Of a stretch of 64,000 bases of DNA, positions 33,219 through 42,407 are shown piece after piece. Under the pieces are notes generated by a model, which saw only the letters and a list, made by a program, of their open reading frames with translations, was not told the origin of the DNA and made no database searches. Position numbers and translations under genes: made by a program. Source of the DNA: Myceligenerans pegani. GTDB lineage: Bacteria; Actinomycetota; Actinomycetes; Actinomycetales; Cellulomonadaceae. The DNA is taken from assembly GCF_014892515.1 (NCBI RefSeq), contig NZ_JADBGR010000077.1:1-64000 (forward strand), in the 5' to 3' direction. Numbering within the stretch: position 1 is the stretch's first letter; the number at the start of each line of letters is the position of its first letter.

Positions 33219-34451
33219 TCAGAGCGTGATCGGGATCCGCGTCGTCAGGAGGCCGACGTCGGTCAGGAACCGCTCCAGCGCGATCGCCGCGACGCCCGTC
33301 GCGACCATGTTGCCGCGGACGGTCGAGACCTCGAGGCGCACGTCGTCGGCGGACCGGCCGGGCGCCTGATCGACCAGCCGGGCGCGCGTCGCGGGCAGCA
33401 GGTGCTCGCCGAGCGCCCACGTGGTCCAGCCGGTCAGCGTGACGACCTCCGGGTTGATGACCGCGACGAGGTCCGCGAGCGCCGACCCGAGGTAGTAGGC
33501 GGTGCGCTCGATGGTGCGCTCGACGGCGGGGTCGGCACCGGGCCGGGCCGCGGCCTCGGCCATGGCCTCGATGACGTCGCGCTGCATGGCGAGGTCGGCG
33601 AGGGGGTGGGCGGGCTGGATCTCGCGGAGGGTCTGCTGGATGCCGGGTGCGCCGACGTAGGCCTCGACGCAGCCGTGCCGACCGCAGCGGCACTCGCGGC
33701 CGTCGAGCACGAGCAGGGAGTGGCCCCATTCGCCGGCGGAGTTGGTCGCACCGCGCAGGATGCGGCCCTCGAGCACGATGCCGGCGCCGACGCCGGTGCC
33801 GAGGTTGATGGTGACCATGCTGGAGCAGTACCGGCCGCGGCCGAGCCAGAGCTCGGCGGTGGCCATGACCTTGAGGGGGTTGTCGACGATGAGCGGCAGG
33901 CCGACGCGTTCCCGCAGCCGTTCGAGCTCGACCCGGTGCCAGGTCCAGTGGGGAACGACGACGGACGTGCCGGAGGTGCCGCGGACGAGCCCGGGGAGGG
34001 AGATTCCGACGCCGAGGACGTCGTCGCGGGTGACGCCGCCCTGCTCGAGGACGTGGTCGAGGGCGCCCGCGATCCCGTCCAGGACGGTGCCGGGGTCGAG
34101 GACGTGTTCGTCCCGGGGTTCCTCGACGGACGCGACCTGGTGGAGGGCGGCGTCGAACAGGACGGCGCGGACGTAGGTCTCGGCGACGTCGATGCCGACG
34201 ACCCGGCCCCGGGCGGCGTTCATGGTGAGGGTCGCGGTGGGCCGCCCGACTCGTCCGGCGGTCCGCTTCGTCTCGGCGACGATGCCCTCGGTGATGAGTT
34301 CGCCGACGACGGTGGCGACGGTGGACGGGCTGAGCCCGGTGACCCTGGTGACCTCGTTCCGTGTGGTCTCTCCGGCGACGAGGACCGCGTGGAGGACGTC
34401 GAGCCGGGACTCGCTGCGGATGTCGCGCGACGTCCGCCTGGGGGTAGTCAT
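33219..34451 (-). CDS. ROK family transcriptional regulator
   Basis: A 410-aa regulator. The N-terminal winged helix (LHAVLVAGETTRNEVTRVTGLSPSTVATVVGELITEG) is joined to a ROK sugar-kinase-like domain with GIDVAETYVRAVLFD and the zinc motif CRCGRHGCVEAYVG. It is the NagC/XylR-type repressor of the second sugar operon and lies last in it, so it is probably autoregulated. An alternative GTG at 34457 overlaps the GH35 stop (GTGA); the ATG at 34451 was used because it is the more usual start. The gene is convergent with GntR. Confidence 0.92.
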   Translation of the reverse strand: MTTPRRTSRDIRSESRLDVLHAVLVAGETTRNEVTRVTGLSPSTVATVVGELITEGIVAETKRTAGRVGRPTATLTMNAARGRVVGIDVAETYVRAVLFDAALHQVASVEEPRDEHVLDPGTVLDGIAGALDHVLEQGGVTRDDVLGVGISLPGLVRGTSGTSVVVPHWTWHRVELERLRERVGLPLIVDNPLKVMATAELWLGRGRYCSSMVTINLGTGVGAGIVLEGRILRGATNSAGEWGHSLLVLDGRECRCGRHGCVEAYVGAPGIQQTLREIQPAHPLADLAMQRDVIEAMAEAAARPGADPAVERTIERTAYYLGSALADLVAVINPEVVTLTGWTTWALGEHLLPATRARLVDQAPGRSADDVRLEVSTVRGNMVATGVAAIALERFLTDVGLLTTRIPITL

Positions 34452-34453
34452 GT

Positions 34454-37147
34454 TCACTCACTCACCGCGGTGGCTCGCACGCGTCCGAGCTGCGGGGACT
34501 CCTCCCCTCGCGTCGCGCGGACCATGAATCGGACCGCCCCAGTATTCCATGCGGCGGGCAGCCAGATCCGGGTGGAGTCGCCGCCGGTGAAGCGCGGCCG
34601 GGCGGGGTCGTCGAGCCAGACCCGGCCGAGGAGTTCGCCGGCCGCGAAGGCGCTGACGCGGATCTGCCGGCCCTCGAGGCGGAGCGAGAGTCCGCCGGTG
34701 GGGACCTCGACGTCGAACCAGGCTTCGTCGCCGGGGGCGAGGTCGAGCGGGAGGCGCACCCGTTCGCCGGTGGCGGCGGTCGCGGCGAGGGCGAGGAGGG
34801 CGTCGTCGGGCTGCGGCTCGACGTCCCAGCCGCGCACGGGTTCGAGCCGGAGCAGTTCGGCGCGCAGCGCGGCGCCCGGGCGGTGCGGCACGGTGACGGC
34901 GACGTCGGAGCCCTCGCCGGGGGCGAGGGTGAGCCAGGGCTCGTCGGCCGTGACGAGGTGCGTGACGCCGTCGACGGCGACGTCGGCCGGGCCGTCGAGC
35001 CCGTCGAGCCGCAGCGCGTGGTGCGATGCGCCGTCCGTGGGCAGGCCGCGCCGGTAGGTGACGGGTGTGCCGGCTCGCGTGCTGCTCCAGCCCGCGAGGC
35101 CGCGCAGGGGCGCGGGGTCGCCGGGCCAGGTTCCCGGCCCTGTCACCTCCCACAGCGCGGACACGTCGGTGCGCCCGGTGACGGACCACACCCGCCCGAT
35201 CCCGCGGAGCGAGCCCATCCGCAGCGCGGGCAGTCGCACGTCGTCGAAGTTGGCGTGGCCCCAGGTCTCGACGGTGGCCTCCAGCCGGCGCGCGCCGGCG
35301 ACGGGCACCAGGGTCGTGGCGCCGAATCGTGCGAGGGCGGGCCGGGCGTCGTCGTCCAGCGTGAGGTCCGCGATGTCCGACGTGCCCTGGAGCAGCAGTT
35401 CGGCCAGGCCGCCGATGTCGGCGCCGTAGTGCGTGCGGCCCCGGAAGACGCCGAGCGCCTCGGACGACGGCGGCAGGTCGTGCCGGGTGGTCGTGCCGGT
35501 CCGGGTGGCGAGGTCGAGCCGGGTGGCGGTCTCGACGACGGTGGGGTCGCTCCCGGTGGGCGCGGTGGCGGACGCCTCGCCGACGTCGTCGGGGTGGAGG
35601 ACGATGACGGGCCAGGTCGCGCCCGCGGCGGTGAGCGTGGTGCGGACCGGGGTGCCGGGAGCGGGGGCGGCGAGTTCGGCGGACGCGGCGGCGCCGGGGG
35701 TCGCCGCACGGCGCCACGCCGAACGGGTCCCGCGATCGAGCGTCTCGACCGCCTCGACTGCATCGAGGACGAGGGCACTGGTGCCGCGGGCCGAGAGCGT
35801 GAGGCCGTCCGGGCCGGCGCCGACGAGGTCGGCGGTGGTGAGGCGGAGCGTGCCGGGCAGGCCGAAGCCGGCCAGCGGCAGGTCGCGCAGGACGAGCAGG
35901 CAGGATGCCGGCGGGAGCGGGACCGTCACCGACCCGTCTTCGGCCACCGGCGCCGAACCGTTCTCCGACGCCGGCATGCTCCGGGCCGCGTCCCCCTCCG
36001 CAGGCGCAGGCAGCGTGACGGTCCCCCACTCCTCCGTGAGGTTCGGGACGCCGAGGAGTTCGCCGCCGCCGTCGAGCACGAGGCGCGACGGCGACGCGCT
36101 CGTGGCGACGTCGGTGGTGTACGCCCCGGGTGCGGCCTCGGGCGTGGCCCGGGCGAGCGCCGGGCCGAGCGTCCGCAGGACCGCGGACAGGACGCGCGCC
36201 TCCGCGTGCTCGGGGCGCGGGGCGCCGACGGGGTCGAGGTAGCCGCCGAAGTCGTAGTCGTGCGACATGAAGCCGCCGGGGTCGCCCCAGTTGCCGACCG
36301 AGGGCGTCCAGCCGAAGTCGTAGCCCGACGCCTGCAGGTAGGGCGCGACGACCTTCGCGCCGCTGACCACCAGCCGCCGGAGCGTGGCGTGGCGCCGGTT
36401 CGTCTCGGTGACGAGCAGCGGCAGCCTGCGGCGGGCGGTGAGATCCGCGTAGCGCCGCACCTCGGGCTCGACGAACGGCGAGCGGTCGTCGGGGTAGAAG
36501 TTGACGGCGGGCACGACACCGTCCACGTCGCCGGTGGCGCCGGTCAGGTCGCCCTGCCCGGCGCACGCGACGAGGGGGACGCCGATGCCGTGCCGCAGGG
36601 CGAGGTCGCGCAGCCGGCCGACGTACCCGGCGCGGTCCTCGCAGTCGAAGAAGTCGAGCTCGTTCTCGAGCTGGACGGCGACGACCGCGCCGCCGCGGCC
36701 GTGCTCGCGCGCGGCGAGCAGCGGCAGGATCCGGTCGAACCACGCCTCCACGTGGGCGAGGTAGCGGGGCTCGTGCTGCCGGAGCCGCAGCCCCTCCTCG
36801 AGGGCGAGCCACGCGGGCAGGGCGCCGCCGTCCCACTCCGAGCAGATGTACGGGCCGGGGCGGGCGACCACCTTCAGCCCGACGGCGTGCGCGAGGTCGA
36901 GGAACGCCGCGACGTCGCGGCGCCCCTCGAAGTCCCACCGGCCCGGGGCGATCTCGTGGAAGTTCCACGGGACGTAGACGTCCACGAGGTCGTAGCCCGA
37001 CGCGCGCACGGCCGCCAGGCGGGAGGGCCACGACTCGCGGGGGACGCGGAAGTAGAAGAGGGAGGCGCACAGGCGCACCCGTTCGCCGCCGTCGAGCACG
37101 AGCCCGGAGGGGCCCAGGGAGACGGCGGTCGCGGTCGTCTCGGTCAC
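34454..37147 (-). CDS. GH35 family beta-galactosidase-like enzyme
   Basis: An 897-aa protein without a signal peptide. The catalytic barrel fills about residues 10-330: FYFRVPRESWPSRLAAVRASGYDLVDVYVPWNFHE is the GH35 hallmark, acid/base Glu163 is in QLENEL and nucleophile Glu248 is in LLVTETNRR. Several beta-sandwich domains follow, including galactose-binding-like regions near 650-880. GH35 enzymes release terminal beta-galactose. Its place in an importer operon means it acts on imported oligosaccharides. The start overlaps the DUF624 gene by four bases. Confidence 0.9.
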   Translation of the reverse strand: MTETTATAVSLGPSGLVLDGGERVRLCASLFYFRVPRESWPSRLAAVRASGYDLVDVYVPWNFHEIAPGRWDFEGRRDVAAFLDLAHAVGLKVVARPGPYICSEWDGGALPAWLALEEGLRLRQHEPRYLAHVEAWFDRILPLLAAREHGRGGAVVAVQLENELDFFDCEDRAGYVGRLRDLALRHGIGVPLVACAGQGDLTGATGDVDGVVPAVNFYPDDRSPFVEPEVRRYADLTARRRLPLLVTETNRRHATLRRLVVSGAKVVAPYLQASGYDFGWTPSVGNWGDPGGFMSHDYDFGGYLDPVGAPRPEHAEARVLSAVLRTLGPALARATPEAAPGAYTTDVATSASPSRLVLDGGGELLGVPNLTEEWGTVTLPAPAEGDAARSMPASENGSAPVAEDGSVTVPLPPASCLLVLRDLPLAGFGLPGTLRLTTADLVGAGPDGLTLSARGTSALVLDAVEAVETLDRGTRSAWRRAATPGAAASAELAAPAPGTPVRTTLTAAGATWPVIVLHPDDVGEASATAPTGSDPTVVETATRLDLATRTGTTTRHDLPPSSEALGVFRGRTHYGADIGGLAELLLQGTSDIADLTLDDDARPALARFGATTLVPVAGARRLEATVETWGHANFDDVRLPALRMGSLRGIGRVWSVTGRTDVSALWEVTGPGTWPGDPAPLRGLAGWSSTRAGTPVTYRRGLPTDGASHHALRLDGLDGPADVAVDGVTHLVTADEPWLTLAPGEGSDVAVTVPHRPGAALRAELLRLEPVRGWDVEPQPDDALLALAATAATGERVRLPLDLAPGDEAWFDVEVPTGGLSLRLEGRQIRVSAFAAGELLGRVWLDDPARPRFTGGDSTRIWLPAAWNTGAVRFMVRATRGEESPQLGRVRATAVSE

Positions 37148-37842
37148 GTCGTACCTGCGCTTTCCACGGGGTCGGCCGCGGCGGGTGCGGCGGCAGCGGC
37201 GGATTCGGCGTCGGCGGGCGGGATGTAGGTGCCGAAGACGCTGGTGAACACGCGGGCGTTCACGAAGGCGATCCCCGCGAACCCGATGAGGAACCAGGCC
37301 AGGCCGTAGGCCGTGGCCGCCGGGTAGAAGACCGTGACGACGACGGGCAGCGTGGTGACGAGGAGGATCGCCAGCGACGCGAACAGGTGCCGGATCGACA
37401 TCTTGCGCGCGTTGTTCAGCACCTCCGGCACGGTGTTCTCGAACTTCGCCAGGTAGGGGAACGCGTACAGCGCCACCAGCACCACCCGGAACGCCATCAG
37501 GTAGCAGGTCGCCTGCAGGACGAACCGGACGACGACGGAGACGTCGAGGACCTCGACCGCCACGTACCAGGCGGCGGGGACCAGCCCGAGGAATCCCACG
37601 GCCAGGCCCAGCAGGGTCGCCTGCCGGAAGTTCTCGCGGAACGACCGGAGGTAGTCACCGGTCACCGACTCGTGCGCGTCGGCCGCGATCCTCATGGCGG
37701 TGTAGTTCAGGGCGGTCAGCGACGCGCCCAGGGTGACGACCGGGAGGGACGTGGCGAGGAACACCACGTTGAGGATCATCAGGTCGGCGACCCTGGTCAG
37801 GAACCGCAGGAGCGGCGAGTCCGCGTGGAAGATCCCGCTCAC
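37144..37842 (-). CDS. DUF624 (YesL-type) membrane protein
   Basis: A 232-aa protein with five or six hydrophobic helices. The conserved N-terminus reads LTRVADLMILNVVFLATSLPVVTLGASLTALNYTAMRI, typical of the YesL family found with importers for rhamnogalacturonan and related sugars in Bacillus. Its function is unknown. It lies between the binding-protein gene and the GH35 gene, after the hairpin at 37869-37908. Confidence 0.9.
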   Translation of the reverse strand: MSGIFHADSPLLRFLTRVADLMILNVVFLATSLPVVTLGASLTALNYTAMRIAADAHESVTGDYLRSFRENFRQATLLGLAVGFLGLVPAAWYVAVEVLDVSVVVRFVLQATCYLMAFRVVLVALYAFPYLAKFENTVPEVLNNARKMSIRHLFASLAILLVTTLPVVVTVFYPAATAYGLAWFLIGFAGIAFVNARVFTSVFGTYIPPADAESAAAAAPAAADPVESAGTT

Positions 37843-37868
37843 GCCTCCCCCTTTCTCTCACGGACGGG

Positions 37869-37908
37869 GCCGTGCGGGCCCGGCGTTCTGCGCACGGGCC
37901 CGCACGGC
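37869..37908 (-). other. Intra-operon hairpin downstream of binding-protein gene
   Basis: A perfect 14-bp stem (37869-37882 with 37895-37908) and a 12-nt loop between the binding-protein stop and the DUF624 start. The first bases are GCCGTGCGGGCCCG. It may act as a partial terminator or an RNA-stability element that raises binding-protein expression over downstream genes. Confidence 0.65.
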
Positions 37909-37920
37909 TGAACCGGTCGG

Positions 37921-39483
37921 TTACTTCAGACCGCGCTCCTCGGCCCAGGCGTCCATGTCGGACTGGATGGAGTCCCGCGCGTCCTCGTAGCCCGCGTCGA
38001 GCAGCTTCTGCCGCATCTCGTCGATCGCGGCCGCCGGGTCGTCGAACTTGCCGTACTGGAGCTGCGGGATGTACTCGGACAGCACGCCCCCCATGGCCGC
38101 CAGCGTGGGATCGATCAGGTCCTTGTTCGGCACGAACGTCGAGTACGGGTACTCCTTCGCCACCGCGTCGAGCCCGTCGTAGATCTCCTGCTTGTTCGGG
38201 GCATCGGTGACCCGGTCCAGCTCGAACTCGTCCATGCGGCCCGCCCAGAAGTTCGACCCCAGGGCGTCCGTGGAGGAGTCGTAGCCCTCCGGGTAGCCGA
38301 GCTCGCCGTCCTCCGTGATGACGTAGTCCGTGCCCTCGATGCCGGCCGTGAGCAGCATGTAGGCCTCCTGGTCGTTCCGGATGACGTCGTACACCTCGAG
38401 CGCCTTCTCGGGGTTGTTCGAGGTGGCGTTCACGGCCATGGCGCCGTGCGTGAGGATGTCCCGGAAGACGTTCCCGTTCTCCTGGCCCCAGTAGAAGAAC
38501 TTCGGGTCCGAGCCGGGCTGCTTCTTCGTCATGTTGTCGACGATCGTGCCGACGTACGTCTGCGTGTGGTGCTGGTCCACGCCGGACAGGCCCGCGAAGA
38601 ACTGCTCACGTGTCTGGCCGTCGTAGTTCAGCGCGTCCTCGCGCCAGACACCGATCTCGTTCCACTCCTTCGCGAGCTCGGCAGCCTCGAGGAGCTCGTC
38701 GCCCTCCATGTACCAGGACGTCACCGTGTAGGGGTCCGCCTCCGTGGTCTGGAACGGGAAGTAGTTGCCGGCGGTGAGCTGTCCGATCGTCTGGCCGTCG
38801 GTGTGGCCCTGGAGGTACCCGATCAGGGCGGCCTCGTTGGCTCCCGCGACGTCCCAGGGGTAGGCGTCCGGCTGATTCTCCTTGACCCACTCGAAGTAGG
38901 TGGTGAAGTCCTCGAACCTCGTGATCGTGCCGTCCTCGAAGCCGGCCTCGGCGGCCCAGTCACCACGGTAGAAGAAGCCGTGGTTCGTCCACTGCGTGAA
39001 GTTGTCCTCGGGGATGAAGTAGATCTGGCCGTCGTCGAGCTTGGTCAGCTCCCAGTGCCCCTCGGCGTCCACCTGCTCCCAGGTGCGCGGCGCGTGCTCC
39101 TGCAGCATCTCCTCGGACAACGGCAGGAACGCACCCTTCTCCGCGTTCTCCCAGGCGAAGAGCCAGTCCGTCGCCGTGGTGATCAGGTCGATGCTGTCGT
39201 CGCCCGCCAGGAGCTGGGTGTTGTACTGGGTCTGCCAGTCGGCCCATTCCACGTAGAACAGGTCGAGGTTGGCGTTCACCTCTTCCTCGAGCAGCGGGTT
39301 CAGCTCCTCCAGCATCGCCTCGAGGCGACCGTTGGTGGGCTTGTCACCGAGCACGAGCATGGTGATCGTCGTCGGCTCCCCGGACTCGGTGCCGTCGCTC
39401 GGGCCGCACGCGGCGAGGGTCGTCGTGGTCACGGCCAGGGCGAGGGCCGCGGCCGCGGCCCTGGCGAGTCGATTTCTCATCAT
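37921..39483 (-). CDS. ABC sugar-binding lipoprotein, LipO/YtcQ-like (second locus)
   Basis: A 520-aa extracellular lipoprotein with lipobox LAAC (Cys near residue 26). The C-terminal DUF3502-like region and blocks such as WADWQTQYNTQLLAGDDSIDLI are typical of the YtcQ/LipO group that pairs with LplB/YtcP permeases. It binds a larger oligosaccharide. The start is at the ATG ATG pair; a 60-bp degenerate tandem repeat lies upstream. It has no ATPase in the operon and so probably shares one encoded elsewhere. Confidence 0.92.
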   Translation of the reverse strand: MMRNRLARAAAAALALAVTTTTLAACGPSDGTESGEPTTITMLVLGDKPTNGRLEAMLEELNPLLEEEVNANLDLFYVEWADWQTQYNTQLLAGDDSIDLITTATDWLFAWENAEKGAFLPLSEEMLQEHAPRTWEQVDAEGHWELTKLDDGQIYFIPEDNFTQWTNHGFFYRGDWAAEAGFEDGTITRFEDFTTYFEWVKENQPDAYPWDVAGANEAALIGYLQGHTDGQTIGQLTAGNYFPFQTTEADPYTVTSWYMEGDELLEAAELAKEWNEIGVWREDALNYDGQTREQFFAGLSGVDQHHTQTYVGTIVDNMTKKQPGSDPKFFYWGQENGNVFRDILTHGAMAVNATSNNPEKALEVYDVIRNDQEAYMLLTAGIEGTDYVITEDGELGYPEGYDSSTDALGSNFWAGRMDEFELDRVTDAPNKQEIYDGLDAVAKEYPYSTFVPNKDLIDPTLAAMGGVLSEYIPQLQYGKFDDPAAAIDEMRQKLLDAGYEDARDSIQSDMDAWAEERGLK

Positions 39484-39510
39484 TGAGACTCCATCGATGT
39501 GTTGGGTACT

Positions 39511-39570
39511 GCGTTCCTTGAAATATTGCTCGAAACGTGATCCGAAAGGTTCGTCGAAATGTTCCTTGAA
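39511..39570. repeat. Five-unit degenerate 12-bp tandem repeat
   Basis: Between the permease stop and the binding-protein start, five contiguous 12-bp units end in GAA on the plus strand: GCGTTCCTTGAA, ATATTGCTCGAA, ACGTGATCCGAA, AGGTTCGTCGAA, ATGTTCCTTGAA. The first and last share GTTCCTTGAA. Read on the transcribed strand each unit begins TTC and the array is in frame with the binding-protein gene, but no ATG or GTG start lies upstream. Confidence 0.75.
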
Positions 39571-39577
39571 GTGCCGG

Positions 39578-40498
39578 TCAGCCCTTGACCGCCCCGACCG
39601 TGATCCCGCTGACGAAGTACTTCTGGACGAACGGGTACACGAGCACGATCGGCCCTGTCGCCACCACGGCGCTCGCCATCTTCAGCGTGTTGCTCGGCAG
39701 TTCCGTGATGCTCACGTTCGAGCCGGCCACGGAATTCCTCAGTGCGTTCGCGGTATTGATGATGTTGTACAGGTGGTACTGCAGGGGCTTGAACTCCACC
39801 GTGCTGCCGAGGTACAGGGAGGACAGGTACCACTCGTTCCAGTACGCGAGGGCCAGGAACAGCCCGATCGTGGCGAGCGCCGGTTTCATCATCGGCAGGA
39901 CGAGCCGGAGGAAGATCCGGAAGTCCCCCGCCCCGTCGACCTTCCCGGACTCGACGATCTCGTACGGGATCGAGCGCATGAAGTTCTTCATCAGGATGAT
40001 CAGCCACGGGGTCATGAGCAGCTGGAGGAACACCGCCAGATAGCTGCCCCTCAGCTCGAGGTAGCGCGAGACCCAGATGTACGTGGGGGCGAGCCCCGCG
40101 GAGAACAGGGTCGTGAAGTAGATGAAGAAGGAGATCCCGTTGCGGAACGGGAAGTCCCTGCGGTTCAGGGCGTACCCCGTCATCGCGATGATGAACAGCC
40201 CGATGGCTGTGCCCGAGACCGTCATCACGATCGTGACCACGTACGAGCCGATGATCTGCCGCGGAGCCCGGAAGATGTACTCGTAGGCGGCGAACGTGAA
40301 CTCCTTGGGCAGCAGGCCGAAGCCGTCCCGCATGATCGCCGTCTCGCTGGACAGCGACGCCGAGAGGATCAGGACGAAGGGCAGCGTGCAGAAGGTGGCG
40401 AACAGCGTGACCGTGAGGTACGAGATGCCCCGCAGTACGTAGTCGCTCCGGTCGAGCCTGACCTTGCGCGGCGCCCTTGCCGCGGCGACGTGACTCAT
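39578..40498 (-). CDS. Sugar ABC importer permease 2, YtcP/LplC-like (second locus)
   Basis: A 306-aa permease with six helices and EAA loop ESGKVDGAGDFRIFLRLVLPMMKP. It ends with SGITVGAVKG. AAAGG lies about 7 nt before the ATG at 40498, which excludes longer in-frame starts. It is downstream of permease 1 with a 34-bp gap. Confidence 0.93.
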   Translation of the reverse strand: MSHVAAARAPRKVRLDRSDYVLRGISYLTVTLFATFCTLPFVLILSASLSSETAIMRDGFGLLPKEFTFAAYEYIFRAPRQIIGSYVVTIVMTVSGTAIGLFIIAMTGYALNRRDFPFRNGISFFIYFTTLFSAGLAPTYIWVSRYLELRGSYLAVFLQLLMTPWLIILMKNFMRSIPYEIVESGKVDGAGDFRIFLRLVLPMMKPALATIGLFLALAYWNEWYLSSLYLGSTVEFKPLQYHLYNIINTANALRNSVAGSNVSITELPSNTLKMASAVVATGPIVLVYPFVQKYFVSGITVGAVKG

Positions 40499-40532
40499 CT
40501 CGTGCCTTTCTGCGTCAGAAGAGCGCATGGTG

Positions 40533-41510
40533 TCAGAAGAGCGCATAGTCTTCGTTGATCCGTCGCACGATCCAGTTGGCCAGGAGCACGAGCGCGAACC
40601 CGAACAGGGACTGGTACAGCCCGACCGCCGTGGAGGACGTGAAGTTGTTCTGGGACAGGATCATCCGGTACACGGAGGTCTCGATGATGTCGGTCGTGGA
40701 GAACAGCGCCGCGTTGTTCCCGATCAGGTTCCAGAACAGCCCGAAGTTGCCGTTCATGATCCCGCCCAGCGAGAACAGCAGAAGGATGATGAACGTGGGT
40801 TTCAGGCTCGGCAGGATGATGTACCGGATGCGCTGCCACGCCGAGGCGCCGTCGATCGCCGCTGCCTCGAACAGCGAGTTGTCGATGCCCATGATCGCCG
40901 CGAAGTAGACGATGGATCCGTACCCGGTGCTCTGCCACAGCTGGAACAGGACGATGATGATCGGCCAGGCGCCGGCGATGCTGTAGATCTTGATCGGATC
41001 CCCGCCGGTCTGCTGGATGAGCGCGTTGACGTACCCGGTGTCGTAGTTCAGCAGGTTGAAGGCGATGACGCCGATGAGGACGACGGAGATGAAGTACGGC
41101 AGGAACATGACGGCCTGGCTGATCTTCTTGAAGTACTTCGCCCTGATCTCGTTCAGCATGATCGCCAGCGCGATCTGGAGGATGTTCCCCAGCACGATGA
41201 AGGCCAGGTTGTAGAGGACCGTGTTCCTGGTGAGCAGCCACAGCTGTCCGGACTGGACGAGGAACTCGAAGTTCCTCAGGCCCACGAACGGACTCCCGAA
41301 GATGCCGTCCCGGTAGTTGAAGTTCGTGAACGCGATCCACGCGCCCGGCATCGGGGCGTAGCTGAAGACGACGAAGAACGCGATGGCCGGAAGGCACATG
41401 AGGAGCAGCGTCCGGTTCCGGCCGATCCGTCGCAGCAGCGACGCCCGCGGCCGGGTCGGCACGGGGTCGTGCTCCTCGACGTCGGTGCGCGTCGCCGCGC
41501 TCGCCTGCAT
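40533..41510 (-). CDS. Sugar ABC importer permease 1, LplB-like (second locus)
   Basis: A 325-aa permease with six helices, EAA loop EAAAIDGASAWQRIRYIILPSLKP and the LplB-type segment PGAWIAFTNFNYRDGIFGSPFVGLRNFEFL. It ends in INEDYALF. The start is uncertain: the ATG at 41510 follows two GTG codons, and AGAGGCGG lies some 15 nt upstream. It is the first gene of the second sugar operon, preceded by a clear promoter at 41584-41613. Confidence 0.9.
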   Translation of the reverse strand: MQASAATRTDVEEHDPVPTRPRASLLRRIGRNRTLLLMCLPAIAFFVVFSYAPMPGAWIAFTNFNYRDGIFGSPFVGLRNFEFLVQSGQLWLLTRNTVLYNLAFIVLGNILQIALAIMLNEIRAKYFKKISQAVMFLPYFISVVLIGVIAFNLLNYDTGYVNALIQQTGGDPIKIYSIAGAWPIIIVLFQLWQSTGYGSIVYFAAIMGIDNSLFEAAAIDGASAWQRIRYIILPSLKPTFIILLLFSLGGIMNGNFGLFWNLIGNNAALFSTTDIIETSVYRMILSQNNFTSSTAVGLYQSLFGFALVLLANWIVRRINEDYALF

Positions 41511-41583
41511 CACCACGGCAAGCCGCCTCTCTGCGGTCGGGCACCGGCCTCGTCGCCGGCGCCGCCTGGTTGCAATGCGGCTA

Positions 41584-41613
41584 AAACTAACCGTCGGGAA
41601 AATCGCTTGACAA
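41584..41613 (-). promoter_or_regulatory. Promoter of the second sugar operon
   Basis: On the minus strand, TTGTCA (41613-41608), an 18-bp spacer and TAGTTT (41589-41584) precede the LplB-like gene, giving a leader of about 65 nt. It is close to the consensus for a vegetative promoter. Confidence 0.6.
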
Positions 41614-41621
41614 CAGCCTGG

Positions 41622-41654
41622 GGTCACGAAATGGTCACGATGTTTGCGTTAACA
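41622..41654. promoter_or_regulatory. Possible regulator sites upstream of the second sugar operon
   Basis: GGTCACGA occurs twice with an 11-bp period (41622-41629, 41633-41640), followed by TGTTTGCGTTAACA (41641-41654), whose TGTT/AACA ends and CG centre resemble a LacI-type half-site pair. They lie just upstream of the -35. The ROK protein encoded at the operon end or an unlinked regulator could bind here. Confidence 0.4.
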
Positions 41655-41720
41655 TGCGTCACGTAAGCTGGCGAGGGCCGCGCGCCGGCCCGGCCGCCGA
41701 GGCCGACCGGCGTCCCGGGC

Positions 41721-42403
<683 letters not shown>

Positions 42404-42407
<4 letters not shown>

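Noticed and set aside
39484-39580. The 12-bp repeat array as an N-terminal extension of the binding-protein gene (in-frame F-x-x-x repeat).
   Set aside because: No ATG or GTG start precedes it in frame, and it would put about 20 charged residues before the signal peptide. It is kept as a repeat finding only.
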